Shown here one piece after another: positions 1 to 5,343 of a stretch of 5,343 nucleotides of DNA. The first letter of the stretch is position 1, and each line of letters opens with the position of its first letter. A program made the translations under genes and the position numbers. The notes under the pieces were generated by a model. The model was not told where the DNA came from, did no database searches, and was given only the letters and a program-made list of their open reading frames with translations. This DNA is from Chloroflexota bacterium (GTDB lineage Bacteria > Chloroflexota > Dehalococcoidia > JACQGW01): contig JACQGW010000284.1 in the NCBI GenBank assembly GCA_016199325.1, positions 1 through 5,343 of the forward strand, given 5' to 3'.

Positions 1-9
1 ACATCACCC

Positions 10-96
10 TCCGTCATGCTGAGCCGCAGCGAAGCATCTCCCCGGGCCGAACGCGCGCATCCGGGGAGATGCTTCGCTGCGGCTCAGCATGACGGA
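10..96. repeat. 36-bp perfect inverted repeat (large hairpin)
   Basis: The arm at 10-45 is the exact reverse complement of 61-96, with a 15-nt spacer at 46-60. The arms contain CATGCTGAGCCGCAGCGAAG and its complement. As RNA or single-stranded DNA this would form a 36-bp uninterrupted stem. No T-rich tract follows on either side, so it is not a standard intrinsic terminator. The right arm runs into the 44-bp tandem repeat that starts at 77. The core resembles dispersed intergenic repeats I recall from Chloroflexota and other GC-rich genomes; that link is from memory. The structure is read directly from the sequence; its function is unknown. Confidence 0.9.
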
Positions 97-181
97 CGAG
101 GCGCGGAGCTGCTGCACTGGCTGCGGCTCAGCATGACGGACGAGGCGCGGAGCTGCTGCACTGGCTGCGGCTCAGCATGAC
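77..181. repeat. 44-bp tandem direct repeat, about 2.4 copies
   Basis: Two identical 44-bp units lie at 77-120 and 121-164, followed by a 17-bp partial third unit at 165-181. Each unit starts CTGCGGCTCAGCATGAC and ends GCTGCTGCACTGG. The first unit overlaps the right arm of the 36-bp inverted repeat, so the core GCGGCTCAGCATGAC occurs three times directly and once inverted within the first 181 bp. The identical copies suggest recent slippage or unequal crossover. No spacer/repeat alternation of the CRISPR kind is present, and no coding sequence is supported here. Confidence 0.9.
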
Positions 182-290
182 CGAGTTCCCACCGGCGGGT
201 CAATCGTTCCAGGATCTGCGCGAGTGACCGGAGAACGTGGTTGGCGGTGCCGGTTTCGGCTGAACAGCACCGTTTTCTGGGGGCGGCACC
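182..290. other. Intergenic stretch with no recognisable feature
   Basis: This spacer separates the tandem repeat from the 138-bp palindromic element. It has no plausible gene, no clear promoter and no strong hairpin. The open frames crossing it are short and low-complexity, run through the adjacent repeats, and resemble no protein family I recognise. Confidence 0.6.
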
Positions 291-428
291 GTCTTGTAGG
301 GGCGGCTCGGAAGCCGCCCGCCGGGTTGGCTGCGAACGAGGCGAGCGTGTTGCTGCCGACGCCGACCGAGGACGAGCGCCGGGTTCGATGCAACCGAACG
401 GGCGGTTCCCGAACCGCCCCTACAAGAC
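291..428. repeat. 138-bp palindromic element with terminal inverted repeats and two hairpins
   Basis: The ends are perfect 15-bp inverted repeats: 291-305 (GTCTTGTAGGGGCGG) matches the reverse complement of 414-428. Each end includes one side of a local hairpin. The left hairpin is GGGCGGCT (300-307), loop CGGA, AGCCGCCC (312-319). The right hairpin is GGGCGGTT (400-407), loop CCCG, AACCGCCC (412-419). The stems differ by a C-G to T-A swap on both sides, so pairing is preserved. The interior also shows weak inverted similarity (near 324-337 against 381-397). This looks like a REP- or MITE-type dispersed palindromic element. It has no transposase gene and no convincing target-site duplication. 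The right hairpin lies about 33 nt past the stop of the last gene and could help end its transcript. Confidence 0.75.
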
Positions 429-452
429 CCCATCCTTCAACCGGAACTGGTG

Positions 453-1520
453 CTACTGGCTGAGCTGTGCCTTGAGGTAGTCGATGGCGGCCACGGGCGT
501 CGGGTCGACGCCGTTGAGCGCGGCGAGGTAGTAACTGACGTAGTCGCCGAAGGAGACGGCCGTCAGCAGCTGGGGCAGTTGGCCGGCGCCAGGCGCGCTG
601 ATGATCTGGTGCGGGATCCCGGCTCGGGAGAGGAGATCGGAGGTGACTTCCTGGCGCCGCCGGATCCGTGGCGGATCCTCGCCGGCCAGGAGGACGACGA
701 AGACCCGATCGGCCAGCTCGGACGGAAACGAGTAGCCGACGACGGCGTTGTGATTGATCTCGGGCAGCGCCTCGAAGAACGCCCAGGCCTTGGCGTTCTC
801 GTTGATCTGTCCTTTCCAGCGACGGGCGACGGCGGCGAGCACGCCGGCGCCGTAGACCACGGCAAAGCGCCCGTGCAGCCGGGACGCCAGTTGCTTGGCC
901 GGGTTACGGTCAAGCGGCACGTCGACGCCGATCTCGGCGGCCAGCCGCTCCATCGCTGCCAGTCCGGCCTCAAGGTCGGCGTCCCAGCGGCGGGTGAGCC
1001 CGAGCTGCTGGAGGAACGCCAACAGCGGCATCATGCCGTAGCCGAGTGCAGCCCGTGGCTGCGAGACAAACTGATAGCGAAAAACCGGCGCCCCGGCATC
1101 GGCAAGCAAACGGGCCAGCTCGCCGCCCGTCGTGATGCCGAGCACCATAGCGCCGCGCGCGAGGGACTGGCGCGCAGCCGTCAGCGTCTCCTCGGTGTTC
1201 CCGCTGTAGCTGGAGGCGACGACAAGCGTCTGATCGTCGGCGGAGGCCGGCAGGTCGTATTCGCGCACGACGCGATAGGGACGCGGGCACGAGTCGGCGA
1301 TCAGCCCGCCGACGAGGTCGCCGCCGATGGCCGAGCCCCCCATGCCGAGGACAACAATCTGACTCGCCGCGCCGTATCGCTCGGGCAGCGCGAAGTCCGC
1401 CGCCTCGTGCCAGGCGCGGCGGAACTGCTCGGGCGCCGCGCGGACGTGGTCGATCATCCCCGCTGGATCGAGCGTCCGCAGGGCGGCGACGGTGTCGAGG
1501 ATGTGCGGATCGACGGCCAT
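453..1520 (-). CDS. Bifunctional phosphoglucose/phosphomannose isomerase (SIS family)
   Basis: The 355-aa cytoplasmic enzyme is predicted to interconvert glucose-6-P or mannose-6-P with fructose-6-P, feeding mannose-6-P into GDP-mannose synthesis. Two SIS (sugar isomerase) domains are visible. The N-terminal one has GMGGSAIGGD (residues 59-68) and the phosphate-binding SSYSGNTEET (103-112). The C-terminal one has the family's QINENAK (238-244) and PEINHN (253-258), where the Glu and His match catalytic residues known in archaeal PGI/PMI. The C-terminal IDYLK ending and the length are typical of the family. The ATG at 1520 gives the expected MAVDPHIL start; the frame stays open to 1829, but that extension overlaps the dehydratase gene and has no family similarity. 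The upstream stop is 5 nt away and there is no strong Shine-Dalgarno, so translation is probably coupled. It is the last gene of the cluster. The choice between dual-specificity and PMI-dominant activity is an inference. Confidence 0.92.
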   Translation of the reverse strand: MAVDPHILDTVAALRTLDPAGMIDHVRAAPEQFRRAWHEAADFALPERYGAASQIVVLGMGGSAIGGDLVGGLIADSCPRPYRVVREYDLPASADDQTLVVASSYSGNTEETLTAARQSLARGAMVLGITTGGELARLLADAGAPVFRYQFVSQPRAALGYGMMPLLAFLQQLGLTRRWDADLEAGLAAMERLAAEIGVDVPLDRNPAKQLASRLHGRFAVVYGAGVLAAVARRWKGQINENAKAWAFFEALPEINHNAVVGYSFPSELADRVFVVLLAGEDPPRIRRRQEVTSDLLSRAGIPHQIISAPGAGQLPQLLTAVSFGDYVSYYLAALNGVDPTPVAAIDYLKAQLSQ

Positions 1521-1525
1521 GTGGG

Positions 1526-2569
1526 CTAGACCCGCTGGCGCCAATAGTCGAGGAGATCGGACAACGTCTGCTTGAACTTGATGCGCGGCGCCCAGCCGGT
1601 GCGGTCCTGGAAGCGGCTGCAATCCGACCAGAGGAGCTTCACGTCCGACGGCCGCAGGAGGGCCGGATCGAGCTCCACCTCGATGCGATGGCCGGTCATG
1701 CCGAGCAGCGTTTCCAGCATCTCGCCGACGGAGTAGTGGTAGCCGCTGCCGATGTTGTAGACCTGGCCGGGCTCTCCTTTCTCCAGCGCCAGCCAGTAGC
1801 CCTGAACGACGTCGCGAACGTCGCTCCAATCGCGCCGGCTCGTGAGATCGCCGGTCAGCAGCACCGGCGCTCGCCGTCCCTTCTCGATCTCCGCGATCTG
1901 CTGGGCGAAGCTGGAGGTCACAAAGACCACTCCCCGGCGCGGCCCGGTGTGGTTGAAGCCGCGCGTCACGACGGTCCGCAGGCCATAGCTATGGAAGTAC
2001 TGGAGCGCCAGCAGCTCCTGTGCGACCTTGCTGACCGCATAGGGGCTGAGCGGTCGCAGCGGGTTCGTCTCCCGGATCGGCGTCTCGTGCGGGAAGACGA
2101 GCCCGTACTCCTCCGAGGAGCCGGCGATGTGGATGAGCGGGTTGATCCCCGCCTGGCGAACGGCCTCCAGCAGGTGCAGCTCGCCGAGCACGTTCAGCGA
2201 CAGCGTCTCCTCCGGCGCGTCCCACGATGCCGGCACGTAGCTCTGGGCGGCCAGGTGAAAGATCCGGTCGGGCCGCACGGCGGCGATCAATCGCTGGACG
2301 GAGTAGGGGTCGGCCAGATCGGCCTCGATCAGGTTCAGCCGGCCGGGCATCGCCCGCTCGGCGACGGCCCGCTCCAGCCGGCCGTGTGCCGCCATGCTGC
2401 CGCCCTCGGTGACGAACCGCACCCGACCGCCGGTCGTCAAGTCCGCCAGATTGTCCATGAGGCTCCGGCGACGATAGGTTCCGAAAACCCAGAGCCCGTT
2501 CAGGGTCAGGAGGTATTCGGCGAGGTGGCTACCGGCCATCCCGGTAACCCCGGTGATCAGAACGTTCAC
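1526..2569 (-). CDS. gmd: GDP-mannose 4,6-dehydratase (GMD-type, extended SDR)
   Basis: The 347-aa protein is predicted to convert GDP-D-mannose to GDP-4-keto-6-deoxy-D-mannose. The Rossmann motif GVTGMAG is at residues 7-13, and a RRRS segment (33-36) resembles the NADP-binding arginines of GMD. Then come FHLAAQSYVPASW (104-116), the active-site run SSEEYG (151-156) with Glu153 aligned to the GMD general base, and Y177xxxK181. FNHTGPRRG (205-213) followed by FVT is a GMD hallmark, and RPSDVKLL (306-313) is the nucleotide-binding end. Ser151 stands where classical GMD has Thr, and the C-terminal half resembles RMD reductases, so a reductase role is not excluded. The GTG start at 2569 has GGAGG five bases upstream and puts the Rossmann motif at the N terminus; the frame stays open to 2677 but that overlaps the preceding gene. 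It lies 28 bp after the nucleotidyltransferase and 5 bp before the isomerase. Confidence 0.82.
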   Translation of the reverse strand: MNVLITGVTGMAGSHLAEYLLTLNGLWVFGTYRRRSLMDNLADLTTGGRVRFVTEGGSMAAHGRLERAVAERAMPGRLNLIEADLADPYSVQRLIAAVRPDRIFHLAAQSYVPASWDAPEETLSLNVLGELHLLEAVRQAGINPLIHIAGSSEEYGLVFPHETPIRETNPLRPLSPYAVSKVAQELLALQYFHSYGLRTVVTRGFNHTGPRRGVVFVTSSFAQQIAEIEKGRRAPVLLTGDLTSRRDWSDVRDVVQGYWLALEKGEPGQVYNIGSGYHYSVGEMLETLLGMTGHRIEVELDPALLRPSDVKLLWSDCSRFQDRTGWAPRIKFKQTLSDLLDYWRQRV

Positions 2570-2573
2570 GCAG

Positions 2574-2579
2574 CCCTCC
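2574..2579 (-). promoter_or_regulatory. Strong Shine-Dalgarno of the gmd-like gene
   Basis: GGAGGG on the minus strand sits 4 nt (5 nt from GGAGG) before a GTG codon whose reading gives VNVLITGVTG. This site decides the start: no ATG lies at a suitable place near the Rossmann motif, and the next in-frame ATG upstream (2677) is inside the nucleotidyltransferase gene. Confidence 0.8.
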
Positions 2580-2597
2580 GAGGCACCCGAAGTCCCC

Positions 2598-3716
2598 TCA
2601 AAACGTAATGGCGTTCGGCTGAAGTGCGACACCCGCCGAGACTTTGATTCCCTTTTCCAAACGATTTCCGCTGCCAATGGTCACGCCGTCGCCGATGATC
2701 GCGCCGCCGGACAGCCAGACGCTGTCCTCGATGACGGCGCTCTCGGCCACGACGCAGCCGCGGACATGCACCTGGCGGCGGATCTGCGTGCGCGCCCAGA
2801 TGACCGAGTCCTCGACGGAGCTGTCCCTGCCGACGCTGCAACCCTCGCCGAGCACGGTCGGGCCGGTCAGGCGGGCGCCGGGCCCGATGGTGCAGCCATC
2901 GCCGAGCACAACCGGTCCGGTGATGTGGGCGCTCGGGTCGACCCGGCAGTCCCGGCCGACCCAGAGGCCATCGTGCGCCCGCTGGCCGGGGAAGTCCAGC
3001 GCCACCCGGCCCATCAGCAGGTCATGATGGACGGTCTGGTATCGCTGGGGTGTGCCGATGTCGATCCAGTAGGCGTTCGACGCGTAGCCGTAGACGGGCT
3101 CGCCGACCTGAAGCAGCACTGGGAAGAGCCCGTTCTCGAACATGAAGTGGATCTTGGGCGGCACGTACTTGAAGGCGGCCGGCTCGACGATGTAGGTGCC
3201 GGCGTTGATCAGGTTCGTCGTCACGGCGTCCCAGGCCGGCTTCTCGATGAAACGCCGGACGCGTTCGTCGGCCTCGAGCTCGACAATGCCGTACGCCGTC
3301 GGATCTTCGACCGGCGTCAGCCCGATGGACACCAGCGCCCGCTTCTCACGGTGCCACTGGAGCATCGCGGTGAGATTCAGGTCGGTGAAGACGTCGCCGT
3401 TGAAGACGAAGAACGTCTCGTCCAGGCCGATCTGGTCGAGGATATTCTTGACGGCACCGGCTGTGCCGAGTGGAACCTGCTCGACGACGTAGATGAGCTC
3501 GACGTTCAGCTCACGACCGTCGCCGAAGTAGCCCTGGATCTTGTCCGGCAGGTACGCCATGGCCAGGATGATGTCCTTGATGCCGTGGCCGCGGAGATGG
3601 TCGATCATGTGCCGCAGGAACGGACGGTTCACGATCGGCACCATCGGTTTTGGCACCTTGGCCGTCAGCGGTCGCAGCCGCGTGCCCTCACCGCCGACCA
3701 GAATAATTCCCTTCAT
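2598..3716 (-). CDS. Mannose-1-phosphate guanylyltransferase-like nucleotidyltransferase with C-terminal hexapeptide domain
   Basis: The 372-aa cytoplasmic enzyme probably makes GDP-mannose from mannose-1-P and GTP. The N-terminal nucleotidyltransferase domain (about 1-235) carries LVGGEGTRLRPLT (6-18), PKP (22-24), EQVPLGTAGA (79-88), the metal-binding FNGDV (105-109), FIEKP (156-160), NAGTY (171-175) and WIDIGTP (217-223). The rest (about 250-372) is a left-handed beta-helix of isoleucine/valine-glycine hexapeptide repeats, as in eukaryotic-type GMP pyrophosphorylases. It lacks the GTRLWPLSR form and cupin domain of ManC/AlgA. Nucleotide specificity cannot be read from these motifs: glucose-1-P thymidylyl- or uridylyltransferases share them. 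The GDP assignment rests on its place between gmd- and rmd-like genes. The ATG at 3716 puts the signature at residue 6; the frame extends to 3773, but that stretch only translates the G-rich repeat and overlaps the upstream gene's end. Confidence 0.8.
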   Translation of the reverse strand: MKGIILVGGEGTRLRPLTAKVPKPMVPIVNRPFLRHMIDHLRGHGIKDIILAMAYLPDKIQGYFGDGRELNVELIYVVEQVPLGTAGAVKNILDQIGLDETFFVFNGDVFTDLNLTAMLQWHREKRALVSIGLTPVEDPTAYGIVELEADERVRRFIEKPAWDAVTTNLINAGTYIVEPAAFKYVPPKIHFMFENGLFPVLLQVGEPVYGYASNAYWIDIGTPQRYQTVHHDLLMGRVALDFPGQRAHDGLWVGRDCRVDPSAHITGPVVLGDGCTIGPGARLTGPTVLGEGCSVGRDSSVEDSVIWARTQIRRQVHVRGCVVAESAVIEDSVWLSGGAIIGDGVTIGSGNRLEKGIKVSAGVALQPNAITF

Positions 3717-3719
3717 ACC

Positions 3720-3759
3720 ATGCCCCCTCGATGCCCCCTCGATGCCCCCCGATGCCCCG
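3720..3759. repeat. 11-bp tandem repeat in the intergenic gap, carrying Shine-Dalgarno copies
   Basis: On the plus strand ATGCCCCCTCG occurs twice exactly (3720-3730, 3731-3741), then in shortened forms ATGCCCCCCG (3742-3751) and ATGCCCCG (3752-3759). On the transcribed strand each full unit reads CGAGGGGGCAT. The unit nearest the gene places GAGG (3726-3729) 9 nt before the ATG at 3716 and probably acts as its ribosome binding site, with a second copy 11 nt further upstream. The repeat fills most of the 53-bp gap between the rmd-like and nucleotidyltransferase genes. Confidence 0.85.
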
Positions 3760-3769
3760 CCGCCCGCAC

Positions 3770-4747
3770 TCACGGGTTCCCTTCGCGCGCCCGCGCCTGC
3801 ACGGCGTCACGCCAGTATGCCAGCGTATCGGCGAGCGACTGCTCCAGTGGGATATTCGGCTGCCAGCCGGTCCGGGCGCGGAACTTGGTGCTATCGCACA
3901 GTGTGGCCGGTGTATCGGTCGGTCGGAACCGCTCCCGGTCCGGCTCGAGCTGCAGGGTGACTCGACTGTTGGCGACGAAATAGTCCAGCACCTGCTGGAT
4001 CGGCACTGAACAGCCCGAGCCGACGTTGTAGACGTCGCCCGGCTCGCCCCTGAGCAGCGCCAGATGGTAGGCCCGCGCGATGTCGCGCACATCCGTAAAG
4101 TCACGCCGCGCGGAAAGGTTGCCGAAATGGATGACCGGCGGTCGCAGGCCGGCCTCGGCCTCGGCAACCTGCCTGGCGAACGCGCTGACGACGAATGACT
4201 CGTCCTGACCGGGGCCGATGTGGTTGAAGGGGCGCACGCGCACGCAGCGAAGCCGGTGGCTCAGCCAGTACTGAAGCCCCATGAGGTCCTGGGTGACTTT
4301 GCTGACCCCATACGGGTTGACCGGCTGTAGCGGACGGCTCTCGGCTACCGGCAGCTCCTCCGGCGGCACGGGCCCGTACTCCTCCTGGGAGCCGATGACG
4401 AGCACCAGCGGATCGATGCCCGCCAGAAGCACGCCCCGGAGCAACTGCAGTTGGCTGAAGACGTTGCTGACGTACGTCTCCAGCGGATCGATCCAGGAAC
4501 GAGGAACAAAAGACTGGCCGGCCAGGTGAAACACGAGATCCGGCCGGACGTCGCCGAGCAGCCGTGCCAGCCGTTCGTGGTCGGAGAGATCGGCCTGGAC
4601 GAGCGTGAGCCGAGCTTTCGGCTTGCCGTTGTGGCTTGGCCGGCGCGTCAGACCGACGACCTCGACGCCTGCTTGCAGAAGGTAGTGCGCGAGGTGGCTC
4701 CCGGCGAATCCGGAGACCCCCGTGACGAGTGCGCGGGCATTGTCCAC
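3770..4747 (-). CDS. rmd: GDP-6-deoxy-4-keto-D-mannose reductase (RMD-type, extended SDR)
   Basis: The 325-aa protein is predicted to reduce the C4 keto group of GDP-4-keto-6-deoxy-D-mannose with NAD(P)H, giving GDP-D-rhamnose. Visible motifs are GVSGFAG (10-16), a TRRPS segment (34-38), FHLAGQSFVPRSW (73-85), the active-site run GSQEEYG (119-125), Y146xxxK150, the RMD-like FNHIGPGQ (174-181), RRDFTDVRD (214-222) and an RPTDTP segment near the C terminus. It resembles my recollection of the RMD of Aneurinibacillus thermoaerophilus, including the single FNHIGPGQ run, and lacks the PRRGxxFVT motif of dehydratases. The start is GTG at 4747; GAGG at 4759-4762 is 11 nt upstream, a rather long spacing, and no in-frame ATG is nearby. 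It is the first gene after the promoter at 4813-4842. Another C4 reductase or epimerase activity on a GDP-sugar is the main alternative. Confidence 0.82.
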   Translation of the reverse strand: MDNARALVTGVSGFAGSHLAHYLLQAGVEVVGLTRRPSHNGKPKARLTLVQADLSDHERLARLLGDVRPDLVFHLAGQSFVPRSWIDPLETYVSNVFSQLQLLRGVLLAGIDPLVLVIGSQEEYGPVPPEELPVAESRPLQPVNPYGVSKVTQDLMGLQYWLSHRLRCVRVRPFNHIGPGQDESFVVSAFARQVAEAEAGLRPPVIHFGNLSARRDFTDVRDIARAYHLALLRGEPGDVYNVGSGCSVPIQQVLDYFVANSRVTLQLEPDRERFRPTDTPATLCDSTKFRARTGWQPNIPLEQSLADTLAYWRDAVQARAREGNP

Positions 4748-4812
4748 CAGTTGAGCAACCTCGTCGTGAACGTTTGGCGAGCGTACGCGCTCCCGTCACG
4801 CTATGCGCCCCA

Positions 4813-4842
4813 ACTATACCGACTGCGGCCCCCCGCCGTCAA
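4813..4842 (-). promoter_or_regulatory. Predicted sigma70-type promoter of the GDP-sugar cluster
   Basis: On the minus strand, TTGACG (4842-4837) is followed after 18 bp by TATAGT (4818-4813). Each box has five of the six consensus bases. Transcription should begin near 4806, giving a leader of about 58 nt before the GTG at 4747. The AT-rich -10 box stands out in very GC-rich surroundings, which supports it. The spacer is strongly G-rich. The -35 box starts 4 bp past the metK stop codon, so the cluster probably has its own promoter even if metK transcripts read through. Confidence 0.65.
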
Positions 4843-4846
4843 CCGT

Positions 4847-5343
4847 TCAGGTGGTCATGGCGGGCTGGGTGCGATTGGGGCAGGGCAGGCCGGCCTCGCG
4901 TGCCAGCAGCTCTGCCCGGTCCGTCACCTCCCAGGGCGCGTCGATGTCGGTCCGACCGAAGTGGCCGTAGGCGGCGGTTGCCCGGTAGATCGGCCGGCGG
5001 AGCCGCAGGTTCTGGATGATGGCCGCCGGCCGGAAGTCGAAGTGCTTCTTGACCAGCTCGAGGATCCGCTCCTCCGGCACGCGGCTCGTCCCGAACGTCT
5101 CGATCATGATCGAGAGCGGTCGGGCGACACCGATGGCGTAGGAGATCTGGAGCTCGAACCGGTCGGCGAGCCCGGCGGCGACGACGTTCTTGGCGACGTA
5201 GCGCGCCATGTAGGCGCCGGACCGGTCGACCTTCGTCGGGTCCTTACCGGAGAAAGCGCCGCCGCCGTGCCGGGCCATCCCACCGTAGGTGTCGACGATG
5301 ATCTTCCGGCCGGTCAGCCCGGCGTCGCCCATCGGCCCGCCGA
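4847..5343 (-). CDS. metK: S-adenosylmethionine synthetase, C-terminal part (5' end outside window)
   Basis: About 164 C-terminal residues are visible of a protein usually near 385-405 aa; the N-terminal portion lies beyond the right edge. The enzyme makes S-adenosylmethionine from methionine and ATP in the cytoplasm. The fragment opens with [13 protein letters not shown] and continues with the family signature GGGAFSGKD, then [16 protein letters not shown], the YAIGVA strand, and the C-terminal [15 protein letters not shown]. These match MetK strongly with no break. The stop is TGA at 4849-4847. No terminator is visible between it and the following cluster, whose promoter starts almost at once. 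It is a housekeeping gene with no clear metabolic tie to the sugar genes. Confidence 0.97.
   Translation of the reverse strand, partial: GGPMGDAGLTGRKIIVDTYGGMARHGGGAFSGKDPTKVDRSGAYMARYVAKNVVAAGLADRFELQISYAIGVARPLSIMIETFGTSRVPEERILELVKKHFDFRPAAIIQNLRLRRPIYRATAAYGHFGRTDIDAPWEVTDRAELLAREAGLPCPNRTQPAMTT

Noticed and set aside
10..96. Intrinsic terminator for the minus-strand cluster
   Set aside because: The stem is strong but lacks a T tract and lies over 350 bp past the last stop codon. A role in stopping transcription is possible but unsupported.
77..181. Possible CRISPR array
   Set aside because: The 44-bp units are contiguous and identical, with no variable spacers, and no cas gene is in view.
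291..428. Complete transposon with target-site duplication
   Set aside because: The flanks share at most a CC dinucleotide and there is no transposase gene; only a non-autonomous palindromic element is supported.
172..480. Several 70-80 codon open frames on both strands in the left intergenic region
   Set aside because: They overlap each other and run through palindromic repeats, with Arg/Pro-rich translations and no recognisable domain.
450..1529. Long plus-strand open frame opposite the isomerase gene
   Set aside because: Its translation is rich in Arg, Gly, Asp and Val without any family motif, while the minus strand encodes a full SIS isomerase. Antisense open frames of this length are common in GC-rich DNA.
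1688..2608. Plus-strand open frame opposite the gmd-like gene
   Set aside because: No motif or family similarity; it is the complement of a clear dehydratase.
2553..3983. 476-codon plus-strand open frame, longer than any true gene here
   Set aside because: It lies opposite two recognised genes and their gap, has low-complexity composition and no recognisable domain, and crosses the 11-bp repeat.
3770..4747. GDP-L-fucose synthase (Fcl/GMER) as the identity of the reductase
   Set aside because: The sequence follows the RMD pattern (FNHIGPGQ, RRDFTDVRD), and I do not recognise the fucose synthase motifs for C3/C5 epimerisation. This was judged by eye.
4748..4846. SAM riboswitch or attenuator in the leader after metK
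   Set aside because: The leader is only about 58 nt. I see just a 5-bp hairpin (GAGCG, loop CGTA, CGCTC near 4778-4791), with no conserved riboswitch core and no T tract.

Overview
This window is GC-rich bacterial chromosomal DNA with five genes, all on the minus strand, so transcription runs from high to low coordinates. The genes form a compact sugar-nucleotide cluster downstream of the 3' end of metK. High GC, GTG starts, Chloroflexota-like metK and dehydratase sequences, and a GCGGCTCAGCATGACG-type intergenic repeat suggest a Chloroflexota (Thermomicrobia/Sphaerobacter-like) genome. That assignment is an inference from recall, not a search result.

Layout in transcription order: (1) the C-terminal part of S-adenosylmethionine synthetase, cut by the window edge, ends at 4847. 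(2) A 99-bp gap starts with a good sigma70-type promoter (TTGACG, 18 bp, TATAGT) whose -35 box lies 4 bp past the metK stop. (3) An RMD-type GDP-4-keto-6-deoxy-D-mannose reductase occupies 4747 to 3770. (4) After a 53-bp gap containing an 11-bp G-rich tandem repeat, a mannose-1-phosphate guanylyltransferase-like nucleotidyltransferase occupies 3716 to 2598. (5) A GMD-type GDP-mannose 4,6-dehydratase occupies 2569 to 1526, starting at GTG behind a strong GGAGG. (6) A bifunctional phosphoglucose/phosphomannose isomerase occupies 1520 to 453, five bases after the preceding stop. (7) The last 452 bp are non-coding and hold three repeat structures: a 36-bp perfect inverted repeat, a 44-bp tandem repeat, and a 138-bp element with matching terminal inverted repeats that carries two hairpins with compensatory base changes.

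Taken together, genes 3 to 6 supply nearly every step from fructose-6-phosphate to GDP-D-rhamnose: F6P to Man6P (isomerase), Man1P to GDP-Man (nucleotidyltransferase), GDP-Man to GDP-4-keto-6-deoxymannose (GMD), then C4 reduction (RMD). Phosphomannomutase is the missing step and must be encoded elsewhere. No glycosyltransferase or exporter is visible, so the final glycan is unknown. The gmd-like and rmd-like proteins are clearly related and flank the nucleotidyltransferase, which suggests an old duplication followed by functional split. I see no wholly new enzyme system. The most unusual material is the repeat-rich 3' intergenic region.
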